Positions 34,199-43,991 of a stretch of 64,000 nucleotides of DNA are shown here, one piece after another. The DNA lies in the NCBI GenBank assembly GCA_000291825.1, contig ALPF01000024.1, positions 60,096 to 124,095 of the forward strand, given 5' to 3'. Below the pieces are notes generated by a model that was not told the origin of the DNA, ran no database searches, and was given only the letters and a program-made list of their open reading frames with translations. The position numbers and the translations under genes are program-made. The first letter of the stretch is position 1, and each line of letters opens with the position of its first letter. The DNA is from Prochlorococcus sp. W8. Lineage in GTDB: Bacteria; Cyanobacteriota; Cyanobacteriia; PCC-6307; Cyanobiaceae.

Positions 34199-34645
34199 AT
34201 GCTTGATTCATCAATTTATTACGAAACAATGTATATTCTTCGCCCAGATATTGCGGAAGAAGAAGTAACTAAACATATAGAAAAATATAATAAGATTTTA
34301 GAAAACAATGGAGGAAAAGTTCTAGATAGTCAAATGAGAGGAAAAAGAAGATTGGCTTACCCAATTGCAAAAAATAGAGAAGGTATTTATGTCCAACTTA
34401 GTCATCAAGGAGATGGACAACACATAGCAAAAATTGAAAAGGCTATGCGTCTTAGTGAAGATATTATAAGGTATTTAACTATCAAGCAGGAGGGACCTTT
34501 GCCAACTCCAAAAGCTTCAAATAAAAATGTAAATTCCTCAGATAATAAAAAACCTGATAAAGTTAATTCTGAATCCGAACCACAACCAAAAGTAGATAAA
34601 GATATCGAAAAAGTAGAAACAAAAAACCCCACTACTTCAGCCTAA
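34199..34645 (+). CDS. rpsF: Ribosomal protein bS6
   Basis: Residues 1-100 match ribosomal protein S6, with [17 protein letters not shown] at the N-terminus, a GKRRLAYPI motif near residue 47 and [15 protein letters not shown] near 85. S6 binds 16S rRNA with S18 in the small-subunit platform. The last 45 or so residues are a lysine-, serine- and glutamate-rich, proline-dotted tail with no fold, longer than most bS6 proteins. No rpsR or ssb follows; the next gene, argG, is convergent and 7 bp away. Confidence 0.95.
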   Translation: MLDSSIYYETMYILRPDIAEEEVTKHIEKYNKILENNGGKVLDSQMRGKRRLAYPIAKNREGIYVQLSHQGDGQHIAKIEKAMRLSEDIIRYLTIKQEGPLPTPKASNKNVNSSDNKKPDKVNSESEPQPKVDKDIEKVETKNPTTSA

Positions 34646-34652
34646 AAAATAA

Positions 34653-35867
34653 TTATTTGTTATCTTTTAAGCTAGACTCTGCCCATATTTTATTTGCCAT
34701 CCCCCACATATAAATAAAACCTTTAGCGCTTTCATGATTAAAACTATCTTCATGACTATAAGTAACAAGGTCTTCTCTATAAAGAGAATTATTTAATGAA
34801 TTCCTGCCAATAATAATTGCATTGCCTTTGTGCATTCTAATTTTAACTATTCCATTTACATTTTTTTGTGTGGATTCTATAAAAGAATCAAGAGCTTCTT
34901 TTAGTGGTCCAAACCAAAAACCTTGATAAACTAACTGACTCCATTTTTTTTCAATACAATCTTTAAATTCTATAACCTCTGGACTTAATGTAATACTTTC
35001 CAACTCCTTATGAGCTTTGATTAATAAAAGCAAACCAGGCGTTTCATAAATCTCTCTACTTTTAATACCTACAACGCGATCTTCGATCATATCTATTCGT
35101 CCAAATCCGTGCTTGCCAGCGAGAATATTTGCGCTTTTAATTAATTCAACAGGTTTTAAATTTTCACTTCCAAATTTAATAGGATATCCATTCCTGAACT
35201 CTATCTCAACTTCTTCAGGGATATCAGGAGCCTCTTGAATTGGAGCAGTCATCTCGAAAACATCCTCACTAGGCGGAATCATAGGATCCTCTAAATAACC
35301 AGCTTCGACGCTTCTTCCAAGTAAATTAACATCTATTGAATAAGGTGATTTTTTTGATACCGGAGCAGGAATCCCAAATTTCTCTCCATAGGAAATAGCT
35401 TCTTCTCTACTCATTTTCCATTCTCGTGCAGGAGTAATTATTTTTAAATCAGGGCCCAAAGCGTTTATAGCCAAATCAAATCTAACTTGATCATTCCCTT
35501 TACCTGTACAACCATGCGCCACTGCATCAGCGCCACAACTTCTTGCGATAGCTACAAGATTTTCAGCTATTAAAGGTCTAGCTAAAGCAGTTGAGAGAGG
35601 ATATTTCCCAGAATAAAGAGCATTTGCTCTTATTGCAGGATAAGCATAATTTTCTATAAAAGATTCCACCAGATTCCCTATAAAGGCTTCTGAAGCGCCT
35701 GAATCAAGTGCTTTCTGTTTAACATTATTTAAGTCATCTCCCTGACCTAAATCAGCAATATAAGCAATCACCTGTGAAACTCCATATATATTTTTTAAAT
35801 AAGGAATACAAATGCTTGTATCTACTCCACCTGAATATGCAAGAACAACTTTTTTTACTACACCCAT
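34653..35867 (-). CDS. argG: Argininosuccinate synthase ArgG
   Basis: This 404-residue enzyme joins citrulline and aspartate with ATP, the penultimate step of arginine synthesis. The PP-loop is AYSGGVDTSI at residues 9-18, and other family blocks include HGCTGKGNDQVRF and PYSIDVNLLGRS. An AGGAG ribosome binding site lies about 8 nt upstream of the ATG on the minus strand. argH, the next step, is at the far end of this window rather than next door. Confidence 0.96.
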   Translation of the reverse strand: MGVVKKVVLAYSGGVDTSICIPYLKNIYGVSQVIAYIADLGQGDDLNNVKQKALDSGASEAFIGNLVESFIENYAYPAIRANALYSGKYPLSTALARPLIAENLVAIARSCGADAVAHGCTGKGNDQVRFDLAINALGPDLKIITPAREWKMSREEAISYGEKFGIPAPVSKKSPYSIDVNLLGRSVEAGYLEDPMIPPSEDVFEMTAPIQEAPDIPEEVEIEFRNGYPIKFGSENLKPVELIKSANILAGKHGFGRIDMIEDRVVGIKSREIYETPGLLLLIKAHKELESITLSPEVIEFKDCIEKKWSQLVYQGFWFGPLKEALDSFIESTQKNVNGIVKIRMHKGNAIIIGRNSLNNSLYREDLVTYSHEDSFNHESAKGFIYMWGMANKIWAESSLKDNK

Positions 35868-35903
35868 TTAAATTCTCCTAAAATAATAATAATGAAAATT
35901 CAA

Positions 35904-36101
35904 TCAATTAGATTTCATTAACTTACTTAAACCTATCATTATTGTAACTATAAGAGCAGGTCCAAAAACCAAAGAAAATAGAACCCAGTTATGTATAAGA
36001 AAAGGCTCTGAATATTTACCCCCAATGTATCTAAAAAGAAATGATAAAAAAAAAGATATTGGCCATATTAAATAAATTTTTAATCCTTTTTTATCAAACA
36101 A
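35904..36101 (-). CDS. Small membrane protein of unknown function (65 aa)
   Basis: I do not recognise a named family. The protein has two hydrophobic segments (IYLIWPISFFLSFLF and WVLFSLVFGPALIVTIMIG) joined by a short polar loop, which suggests a two-helix membrane protein. The start is TTG. It lies 36 bp upstream of argG on the same strand. Its close packing and hydrophobic pattern favour a real gene, but the function is not visible. Confidence 0.6.
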   Translation of the reverse strand: MFDKKGLKIYLIWPISFFLSFLFRYIGGKYSEPFLIHNWVLFSLVFGPALIVTIMIGLSKLMKSN

Positions 36102-36155
36102 AGATTTAAAAATAGCACTTTATGTATTATCTTATAAAAAGAAACAAATATCTAG

Positions 36156-36434
36156 ATGGATTCGGGTAAATTACAAAAAAGACTGAATGAAATTGCTGAA
36201 ATAAATCCAGCTTTAACATGTTATAGCAGAGATGATGCTGCGCCAGTATTACCTCTAAGAGAAGAACCAGATCTATTGTCTTGGCTCGAAAACACAGGTA
36301 GATTAGTTGCAGAAGAACAGGGCGAGTCTCAAGAAATCAGTACAATTGAAGAAGAAGAATTATCTGCTTTGATGGGAGAAAAAGAAGATTATAAAAGTGA
36401 AGATGAAATTTTAGATGATGACTGGGAAGAGTAA
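36156..36434 (+). CDS. DUF3134-like cyanobacterial protein (92 aa)
   Basis: This small acidic protein contains LPLREEPDLLSWLENTGRL near residues 32-50, which resembles the core of DUF3134, a family found mainly in cyanobacteria. The rest is a glutamate- and aspartate-rich tail ending DDDWEE. No function is known. Its end overlaps the start of mraY by 20 nt, so the two are translationally coupled. Confidence 0.75.
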   Translation: MDSGKLQKRLNEIAEINPALTCYSRDDAAPVLPLREEPDLLSWLENTGRLVAEEQGESQEISTIEEEELSALMGEKEDYKSEDEILDDDWEE

Positions 36435-37491
36435 ATTATCAAGTTTTAAATATCTACTTCTAACCTCTTTAACAGTTATTGTTATAAGTACTATACATTT
36501 TCAAAATATATATCTATCTATTGTCTATTTTATATCTTTAATTTTATCCTTCTTATCTGTTAAATATGGTATTAATTTTATTAAAAGTAAAAACTTACTT
36601 CAAAATATAAGAGATGAGGGTCCGCTAACACATCGAAACAAGAGGAATACCCCAACTATGGGTGGAATAATAATTATTCCAATATTTTTGTTAATACTAT
36701 TATTTACTAATTTTCCAAGCCTTGAGCTTAAAATGATCTTCTTATTTACTATCCTAGGTTTTTTCATAATTGGTTTATATGACGATTTTTTAGGCATTAA
36801 GAAAAAAATCAACAAAGGATTAAGTGTTAAGCAAAAACTATTTTTACAAATTTCATTAGCAATAATTTTTATTTTATTTTCTTGGAATAATAATTATATT
36901 AATTCAAATATTTCTATACCTTTCAACTATGAAATAGATATTAAAGAGTTAATATTACCTTTGGCAATTCTTACAATAATTTCATTAAGTAATTCTGTTA
37001 ACCTCACAGATGGGCTTGATGGATTAGCAGCGGGCTGCTGTTCAATAGTATTTTGCGGATTAGGAGTAGAAATATTATTAAATGATGATACAAGTCTTAT
37101 AGTTTTCAGCTTACTGTCTTTCAGCATGACCGGATTATGCCTAGGTTTTCTTGCCTTTAATAAGTTTCCTGCAAAAATATTTATGGGAGATACGGGTTCA
37201 TTATGTATTGGATCTATAATAGGCATGATTTGCGTGCTAACTAATAGCTATCTAACCACTTTGATTTTTTCAGGTGTTTTTCTTATAGAAGCATTTTCTG
37301 TCATTCTCCAAGTTTCTTATTTCAAAATAACTAAACTTTTACACAAAGAAGGAAAAAGATTATTACTTATGTCGCCATTGCATCATCATTTTGAATTACA
37401 GGGTAGTCATGAGACTATCATTGTAGAAAATTTTTGGAAAACTAACATTGTGCTAGTGATTTTAGGTATAGTCTTAAAAATTAGTATTTAA
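36415..37491 (+). CDS. mraY: Phospho-N-acetylmuramoyl-pentapeptide transferase MraY
   Basis: This 358-residue membrane enzyme forms lipid I in peptidoglycan synthesis by transferring phospho-MurNAc-pentapeptide to undecaprenyl phosphate. It has about ten hydrophobic helices. Family motifs are GPLTHRNKRNTPTMGG near residue 70, NLTDGLDGLAAG near 195, FMGDTGS near 257 and PLHHHFE near 321. No other mur genes are adjacent. It overlaps the DUF3134-like gene and is followed after 3 nt by a small gene. Confidence 0.95.
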   Translation: MMTGKSKLSSFKYLLLTSLTVIVISTIHFQNIYLSIVYFISLILSFLSVKYGINFIKSKNLLQNIRDEGPLTHRNKRNTPTMGGIIIIPIFLLILLFTNFPSLELKMIFLFTILGFFIIGLYDDFLGIKKKINKGLSVKQKLFLQISLAIIFILFSWNNNYINSNISIPFNYEIDIKELILPLAILTIISLSNSVNLTDGLDGLAAGCCSIVFCGLGVEILLNDDTSLIVFSLLSFSMTGLCLGFLAFNKFPAKIFMGDTGSLCIGSIIGMICVLTNSYLTTLIFSGVFLIEAFSVILQVSYFKITKLLHKEGKRLLLMSPLHHHFELQGSHETIIVENFWKTNIVLVILGIVLKISI

Positions 37492-37494
37492 CAA

Positions 37495-37755
37495 ATGAGC
37501 TTCTTTACATGGAAAGACAAAGGTCTTACAAGTGATTGTTCTAGTCTTGAAGCAATGGCATCAAGATTTGATGAATCAGCTAAATTAATGAAAAAATTAT
37601 CTCAAAAAGGTTTCAAATTGAAAAAAGTGAAAGAGCGTCAACTTATTATCCACTCAGACTCTGATGTATTCGATGAATGGGGCTTTATTAGCGAAGAACG
37701 TCCTTTTAAACAACTAAGTTTAATTCCAGAGGATGAGAGTATGCTTAATTTCTGA
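37495..37755 (+). CDS. Small conserved cyanobacterial protein (86 aa)
   Basis: I do not recognise a functional family. The protein starts MSFFTWKDKG, has a basic helix-rich middle (SRFDESAKLMKKLSQKGFKL) and a C-terminal strand-rich part ending GFISEERPFKQLSLIPEDE. It follows mraY by 3 nt, consistent with co-transcription. The last 118 bp lie antisense to the C-terminal codons of the convergent glycosyltransferase gene. It reads as a real protein with a balanced composition; its function is unknown. Confidence 0.65.
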   Translation: MSFFTWKDKGLTSDCSSLEAMASRFDESAKLMKKLSQKGFKLKKVKERQLIIHSDSDVFDEWGFISEERPFKQLSLIPEDESMLNF

Positions 37756-39086
37756 TCTTGAGAGCACATATTAAATAAATAATTTCTAACATGAGTTCCC
37801 CAACTAAAATGTCTACTTACAGCTTCAATACCATTCCTGCTCCATAATTTCCATTGGCTTTTATTAGAAAAAGCTTTTTCAAGAGTATTTTTTAGTTTAT
37901 TTATATCAGTAACATCGGATAATAATCCGTTCTCGCATTTCAGCTTAATTTCACGAGGACCTCCGTCATTTGTTGCGACCATCGGCAATCCGCAAGATGC
38001 AGCTTCCAACAAAGTAAGTCCAAAAGGTTCTGTTAAAGCTGGATTAACAAAAATACCTGCTCTGCTCGCAGCCCATCTATAAATAGCTGGTATCTGCTCA
38101 GGAGTATGTTTTTTAGGGTAAGCAACTTTTCCATAAAGATTATACTTATCGATAATTTCAAAAATCTGCTGGAAGACATCTTTCTGCTGAGAATCTAATT
38201 TAGAAATATTATCTCTACATCCAAGGACTAATATTAAATTATTATTTCTCTTCAGTTTTTCAGAACGCCCAAATGCCTCCACAAGTGAGGGTACATTTTT
38301 TCTTCTAACAGCACGTGAAATAGCCAGAAGAGGAGGTTTTGAAGGATCTACAAGAAAAGGACTCATCATTGTATCAATATCGCTTGTTTCAGTTGTTGAA
38401 TGAATATGATGAAATTTTTTATGATCAACACCCGGACAAATTACTCTAGATTTTAAAATCTGAAAATCATTATAAGCTGAGTATTGATGGACTGACTCTT
38501 GCTGAGTACTTGTTACAATCATAGAAGCTTGTTTCAAAGCTTCTTCCTCAGAAGCAATTCTCTTAGAAATAAAATAGGTTTTCTCAATTTGAGAAGACTT
38601 CAAACCTGCATCTATTAGTCTTCTTTTTTTCTCGCGACCTAAAGAATGTGCTGTAAAAACTAGAGGAACATTTAAATATTTGCTTAATTTAACACCTACG
38701 TAGCCTGCATCAGCATAATGTGAATGAATCCAGTTAGGTTTATTTTCAGGTTTACTATAAAATCCGATTAATTGCTCCGTTAGTTGATCAAGGTATGGCC
38801 ATAATAATTCTTTTCTCAAATATTTAGATGGGCCAAATTCAAAACGCAAAATTCTTGCTCCCAACTCAATGAACTCATTTGATAAAGAATACTCCGCACT
38901 AACTCTTTTATCTTTTATTAACCTGGTAACTAAATCAACCTGCTCAACCTCAGAAGTATTAGCTAAACTTTTTACCAATTCAAGTACATATTGTGTTTGT
39001 CCTCCAGTGTCTGGATCTCTACCAAGTTCTAAATCTTTAGAACGGATTAGGCCATGCAAATGCAAATGTAAAATTCTAAAGCCCAA
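37638..39086 (-). CDS. Sucrose-phosphate synthase-like GT4 glycosyltransferase
   Basis: This 482-residue protein is a GT-B fold glycosyltransferase of the sucrose synthase/sucrose-phosphate synthase group. It has GRDPDTGGQTQYVLEL near residue 24, HSLGREKKRRL near 147, and the EPFGLTLLEAASCG ExxxxxxxE motif near residue 356. It would make sucrose 6-phosphate, a compatible-solute precursor in marine cyanobacteria. The sucrose-phosphate phosphatase domain fused in some cyanobacteria is missing. The recognisable domain ends near HVRNYL at about residue 438; the remaining tail, largely overlapping the 86-aa gene on the other strand, looks non-conserved. Its true C-terminus is uncertain. Confidence 0.87.
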   Translation of the reverse strand: MGFRILHLHLHGLIRSKDLELGRDPDTGGQTQYVLELVKSLANTSEVEQVDLVTRLIKDKRVSAEYSLSNEFIELGARILRFEFGPSKYLRKELLWPYLDQLTEQLIGFYSKPENKPNWIHSHYADAGYVGVKLSKYLNVPLVFTAHSLGREKKRRLIDAGLKSSQIEKTYFISKRIASEEEALKQASMIVTSTQQESVHQYSAYNDFQILKSRVICPGVDHKKFHHIHSTTETSDIDTMMSPFLVDPSKPPLLAISRAVRRKNVPSLVEAFGRSEKLKRNNNLILVLGCRDNISKLDSQQKDVFQQIFEIIDKYNLYGKVAYPKKHTPEQIPAIYRWAASRAGIFVNPALTEPFGLTLLEAASCGLPMVATNDGGPREIKLKCENGLLSDVTDINKLKNTLEKAFSNKSQWKLWSRNGIEAVSRHFSWGTHVRNYLFNMCSQDQKLSILSSSGIKLSCLKGRSSLIKPHSSNTSESEWIIS

Positions 39087-39283
39087 AATTAATACTTTAT
39101 AAGGACTATTAAATAAATAAGCTAAAAACTGGTTTGAAATATTAAGAAAGAGTTATGATTTTATCCGTTAAAAAATTAAATCCATTCAAAAGCTATACAT
39201 AGCCTGATATTACAATTTATTCTCAAAAATTTTAAAATTCTAAATATTTTCTAGTACAAAGAAATACAACAATAAAAAAGACT

Positions 39284-42178
39284 TTAAGATAAAACTTCTT
39301 TTAAATATTTAGCAGTGTAACTTGTTGGGTGCTCAGCAACTGATTCTGGGGTTCCTTGAACAACAATCTCACCTCCTTTATCACCTCCATCGGGACCAAG
39401 ATCAATTATCCAATCTGAACATCTAATAACATCTAAATTATGTTCTATCACTATTACCGAATTACCCTTATCAACAAGACGCTGAATAACATCCATCAGT
39501 TTATGAACATCATAAAAACTCAAACCAGTCGTAGGTTCATCAATTAAATAAAGAGTTTTTCCTGTAGCCCTCTTAGATAATTCTGTAGCCAACTTAACTC
39601 TTTGTGCTTCCCCTCCAGACAAAGTTGGGGCTGGTTGGCCTAATTTTACATAACCTAAACCAACATCAACTAAAGTAGTTAATCTTTCAGAAGCCTGCGG
39701 AATAGCACTAAAAGCTTCTGCAGCTTGTTCAACAGTCATCTCTAACACATCAGAAATAGTATATCCCTTATATTTAACTTGAAGTGTTTCCCTATTAAAA
39801 CGAGCTCCCTTACATACATCACATTGAACATAGACATCTGGAAGAAAATTCATTTCAATAATATTTACTCCTTGCCCACGGCAAGCCTCACACCTGCCGC
39901 CTTTAACGTTAAAGCTAAATTGGCCAGCTTGATAACCACGAGCTTTAGCTTCTATAGATGCTGCAAAAACTTGTCTAATAGGATCGAAGGCGCCTGTATA
40001 AGTAGCGGGATTTGATCTTGGAGTTCTCCCGATCGGAGATTGATCAATAACAATAACTTTATCAATAGCCTTTATTCCCTTTAATTCCTTTAATCCTTTA
40101 GGAAAGGGAACTTTAAGACCAAGATTATGGCTTAGAGCTGGATGTAAAAGTTCATTAACTAAAGTACTTTTTCCACTTCCACTTACACCAGTAACAGAAA
40201 CAAGTCGACCCAATGGAAACTCTACTGATATATTTTTAAGATTATTTTTATCACAGTTATTTAAAATTAAACTTTTTTTAACAGCCGAACGACGTTCTTT
40301 AGGAGTAGGGATTTTTTTTCTTCCACTCAAATAAGCTCCAGTAAGAGAATTATCAGCTTTTAAAACATCATCAAAAGTACCTTCAGTAACAATTTCTCCC
40401 CCATATACCCCAGCCCCTGGACCAATATCAACTATATAATCAGCTGCTTTCATAGTATCTTCATCATGTTCGACAACAACTAATGTATTACCTAAATCTC
40501 TCAATTTTTTAAGAGTCTCCAAAAGCCTATCATTATCTCTTTGGTGAAGGCCGATGCTTGGTTCATCAAGAACATATAATACTCCTGTAAGTCCTGCTCC
40601 TATCTGTGTGGCGAGTCTTATCCTTTGAGCTTCTCCCCCCGAAAGAGTCATAGCAGGTCTATCAAGCGTTAAATAATCTAACCCCACATCAATTAAAAAT
40701 CTTAACCTCAACCTTATCTCTTTTAAAACGAGCTCCCCGATCTGTTTTTGTCTATCAGATAAAACTACATTGCCAGTGTTGTTGAGGCCCATAATTTTTT
40801 CTATATGAAATAAAGTTTCAGAAACACTAATAGAAGTTAGATCTGTTATTGAATAGGGACCAAGCTTTACAGCCAATGCTTCTGGTCTTAATCTCTTTCC
40901 GCAACAAGTCTTACAAGGAACCAACTCTAAATATTTTTCTAATTTTTGTCTAACAGACTCCCCATTAGCTTCACTAAGTTGACGTTCGAGAATATTAAGT
41001 ATTCCTTCAAAAGGTCTTTCAAATCCTGAAGAGGAATTAAATCGGCTATCAGCTTTTATGAGAATTGGCTTGTCTGATCCAAGCAATAAAATCTTTTGCT
41101 GTAATTCATTGAGATCTTTCCATGGTGTTTTTAATTCAAAGCCATATGCCTCACCAACTGAATATAGTAATGAGAAATAATATGTATTATCTTTTTCGCT
41201 CCACGGAGCAACCGCTGCATAAACAGGCAAATTTACCTCAGGAACAACTCTTTCAAACGTAAATTTCTTTAAAAAACCGATACCATGACAATCAGGACAA
41301 GCTCCATAAGGACTATTAAAAGAAAACAAGCGAGGAGATAATTCCTCAACGATTGATCCATGCTCAGGACAAGCAAAGTTCTCAGAATATAATCTTTCTC
41401 TTACTAAAGTTGACGGTAACTCCTCCCCTTTCTTGGGAACGACTTCAACAATAGACAATCCATCTCCTCGTTTCAATGATGTTCTTAATGAGTCATTCAA
41501 TCTTTCCTGAATACCCTCTCTAGCTATTAACCTATCAACCACTACTTCTATATCATGTATATGATTTTTATCTAATTCTATACTGTCTGATAATTCTCTA
41601 ACTTCCCCATTAATTCTTACTCTTGCGAACCCTTCAGAAGCCAAACCGCTTAATAATTTTGTATGCGTACCTTTTTTTCCTCTGACAACTGGAGAAAGAA
41701 TCTGATACCTAGTTCCCTCAGGTAGTAATAAAATTTGATCTACCATTTCATCAATTGTTTGAGGACTTATTTTTCTATCACAATGATGACAATGAGGTTC
41801 ACCTGCTCTTCCAAATAATAGTCTTAAGTAATCTTGAATTTCAGTTACTGTACCGACCGTTGAACGGGGATTATGACTAGTTGATTTCTGATCAATTGAT
41901 ATAGCAGGAGATAAACCTTCAATATTATCAACATCAGGTTTATCTACTTGCCCTAAAAATTGTCTAGCATAAGCAGATAAGCTTTCTACGTATCTTCTCT
42001 GACCTTCTGCGAAAATCGTATCAAAAGCCAAAGAGCTTTTTCCGCTTCCACTTACTCCTGTAAAAACAATAAATTTATTTCTTGGTATGGATAGATCAAT
42101 ATTTTTTAAATTATGCTGTCTAGCGCCTCTTATAACAATCGAATTATCATTTAAATTGTCATCATTTCTATTAGGCAT
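39284..42178 (-). CDS. uvrA: Excinuclease ABC subunit A UvrA
   Basis: This 964-residue ATPase is the damage-recognition subunit of nucleotide excision repair. It has two ABC halves, each with a Walker A GVSGSGKS motif (near residues 40 and 660) and an LSGGEAQRI/LSGGEAQRV signature. The C-terminal zinc finger is present (CEACRGQG followed by CDVCKG). The N-terminal zinc-binding region is represented by CPEHG and CPDCHG. It lies 53 bp from recN on the same strand, a natural repair-gene pair. Confidence 0.97.
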   Translation of the reverse strand: MPNRNDDNLNDNSIVIRGARQHNLKNIDLSIPRNKFIVFTGVSGSGKSSLAFDTIFAEGQRRYVESLSAYARQFLGQVDKPDVDNIEGLSPAISIDQKSTSHNPRSTVGTVTEIQDYLRLLFGRAGEPHCHHCDRKISPQTIDEMVDQILLLPEGTRYQILSPVVRGKKGTHTKLLSGLASEGFARVRINGEVRELSDSIELDKNHIHDIEVVVDRLIAREGIQERLNDSLRTSLKRGDGLSIVEVVPKKGEELPSTLVRERLYSENFACPEHGSIVEELSPRLFSFNSPYGACPDCHGIGFLKKFTFERVVPEVNLPVYAAVAPWSEKDNTYYFSLLYSVGEAYGFELKTPWKDLNELQQKILLLGSDKPILIKADSRFNSSSGFERPFEGILNILERQLSEANGESVRQKLEKYLELVPCKTCCGKRLRPEALAVKLGPYSITDLTSISVSETLFHIEKIMGLNNTGNVVLSDRQKQIGELVLKEIRLRLRFLIDVGLDYLTLDRPAMTLSGGEAQRIRLATQIGAGLTGVLYVLDEPSIGLHQRDNDRLLETLKKLRDLGNTLVVVEHDEDTMKAADYIVDIGPGAGVYGGEIVTEGTFDDVLKADNSLTGAYLSGRKKIPTPKERRSAVKKSLILNNCDKNNLKNISVEFPLGRLVSVTGVSGSGKSTLVNELLHPALSHNLGLKVPFPKGLKELKGIKAIDKVIVIDQSPIGRTPRSNPATYTGAFDPIRQVFAASIEAKARGYQAGQFSFNVKGGRCEACRGQGVNIIEMNFLPDVYVQCDVCKGARFNRETLQVKYKGYTISDVLEMTVEQAAEAFSAIPQASERLTTLVDVGLGYVKLGQPAPTLSGGEAQRVKLATELSKRATGKTLYLIDEPTTGLSFYDVHKLMDVIQRLVDKGNSVIVIEHNLDVIRCSDWIIDLGPDGGDKGGEIVVQGTPESVAEHPTSYTAKYLKEVLS

Positions 42179-42231
42179 TTAAAAATATTTATAATAAAAA
42201 GTGATTTCTTATTATAGTAAAACTTTTTAAA

Positions 42232-43920
42232 TTAAGCGGCTGCTTTATCTATAAGTGTTAAAGCATAATCACTTGCTTCCTCAAATCCTCCCCCAATTAA
42301 TTCTGCAATCTCGCTTTGCCTCTCTTTTTTTGTTTCCAATCTAGTTAATGAAGTACATGTAAATCCATGTTTAATATTCTTTTGTACTTTAAAATGAACA
42401 TTAGCAGAGGCAGCTAATAAAGGGTGATGAGTTATACACAAAACCTGTCTTTTAGAGGAAATGTTTTTCATTAATCTAACTAAAGCCAATAATGATTTAC
42501 CACTTAATCCATTATCAATTTCATCAAAGAACAAAGTACTAGAAATATCAGAGATTTGCGATTTTAATGCTAATAAAAACCTAGACATTTCACCTCCAGA
42601 TATAACTTGAGACAAAGGAGCTAAAGATTGGTCTGGATTTGCAGAAAAAAGAAATTTTATTTCTTCATGTCCACTAGAGGAATTTTCTGCAGGTTTAAAG
42701 TCAATTTTAAATATTGAATTTTGTAATCCTAGATCAGCAAACAAAGAAGTCACAGAAGTCTCTAAGCATCCTGCAACCTTTTTCCTAATGTCCGATTGCC
42801 TCTCATAAAGTTCAATTAGTCTACAATTTAAATTTCTTAAATTATCTTTTAAATCATTTATCTCATCTTCTTTATAATTAAAATCACCAAGATTTCGAAG
42901 TTCATCCCTTTTTTTAATTAAATCAGGTAAATTCATTGAAAAACTTTTTTCAATATTTTGTAATTCAAAAATTCTTTGTTGAATAACATTTAAATTATTA
43001 TCATCATTATCAATTTCATACAAATAATTATTCAAACAGAACTTGAATTCCTCTAATTGGGACTGAATTGAAATTATTTGATCAAAAAAATTATTTGCAT
43101 TTTGATCATATTGAATAACTTTTTTAATTAATTTAGTAATTTCACCTATATTAGAATTTATGGTATTGGTTTCATAATTTGAATCATCTATAAGTGATAT
43201 AGAATTTCTAATTAAATTTTTTAATTCAAAATTATTAGCAAGTTTTATTTGTTTTGTTCTAAGTAAATCAATCTCATTAACATCATTTAAATTTGAATCC
43301 TCAAGAACTTCAAGCATTTTTGAAAAATTATTAAATTTATCTTTATCTTTTTCTAATTTAAGTAATTTCAAATTAAGTAGATTTTCGATTTCATTGCATT
43401 TTTTCCATATAGCTTTAACTTTTGAATTTATTTCTTTCAATGACTCTTTACCAAATCCATCAATAATTGACATAATATAATCTTTTGATGAGAACAAAAA
43501 TGTATCTGATTGTCCTGCGAAATCAAGAAGTAGAATACCTAAAGATTCTAAATATTTTCTTTTAAGCGAAATCTGATTTAAATAAAACTTACTTATAACT
43601 TTTGAATTTTTAACAAAACTTTTGCGTTCAATAATTAACTCATCATCATCTTTAATACTTGAAGAAAAATTATTATTTTTTAACCAATTCCTTACGTTCG
43701 GAGTTAAATCGAATCTAGCTTGAATAAAACATTCAGTTTTTCCTGGACGAATTAAGTGATTTAAAGGTATATTAGTTCCACCAAATAATGAATTTAAAGA
43801 ATCTAGTATCAACGACTTACCTGATCCTGATTCACCCGTAAAAACATTTAACCCTTTTTCAAAATTAATTTCTATAATCTCAATTAGGGCTACATTCTGT
43901 AATCTTAATCCTTTTAACAC
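42232..43920 (-). CDS. recN: DNA repair protein RecN
   Basis: This 562-residue SMC-like ATPase acts in double-strand break repair. The Walker A motif is GESGSGKSLILDSL near residue 32. A long coiled-coil region spans roughly residues 165-370. The C-terminal head has the signature SGGEMSRFLLALK and Walker B with LFFDEIDNGLSG. The protein is complete. It is divergent from the AarF-type kinase gene and upstream of uvrA, so the two repair genes probably form an operon. Confidence 0.93.
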   Translation of the reverse strand: MLKGLRLQNVALIEIIEINFEKGLNVFTGESGSGKSLILDSLNSLFGGTNIPLNHLIRPGKTECFIQARFDLTPNVRNWLKNNNFSSSIKDDDELIIERKSFVKNSKVISKFYLNQISLKRKYLESLGILLLDFAGQSDTFLFSSKDYIMSIIDGFGKESLKEINSKVKAIWKKCNEIENLLNLKLLKLEKDKDKFNNFSKMLEVLEDSNLNDVNEIDLLRTKQIKLANNFELKNLIRNSISLIDDSNYETNTINSNIGEITKLIKKVIQYDQNANNFFDQIISIQSQLEEFKFCLNNYLYEIDNDDNNLNVIQQRIFELQNIEKSFSMNLPDLIKKRDELRNLGDFNYKEDEINDLKDNLRNLNCRLIELYERQSDIRKKVAGCLETSVTSLFADLGLQNSIFKIDFKPAENSSSGHEEIKFLFSANPDQSLAPLSQVISGGEMSRFLLALKSQISDISSTLFFDEIDNGLSGKSLLALVRLMKNISSKRQVLCITHHPLLAASANVHFKVQKNIKHGFTCTSLTRLETKKERQSEIAELIGGGFEEASDYALTLIDKAAA

Positions 43921-43991
43921 AATGATTTCTCTCTACACAAAAAAATTAGCCTCTTTTTACAAAAAATAAAAGGTTTTCACAATATATAGTC

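Noticed and set aside
39170..39205. Short AGCTATACATAGC-type palindrome between uvrA and sps
   Set aside because: Stem of about five pairs with a two-base loop; too weak to call a terminator or operator.
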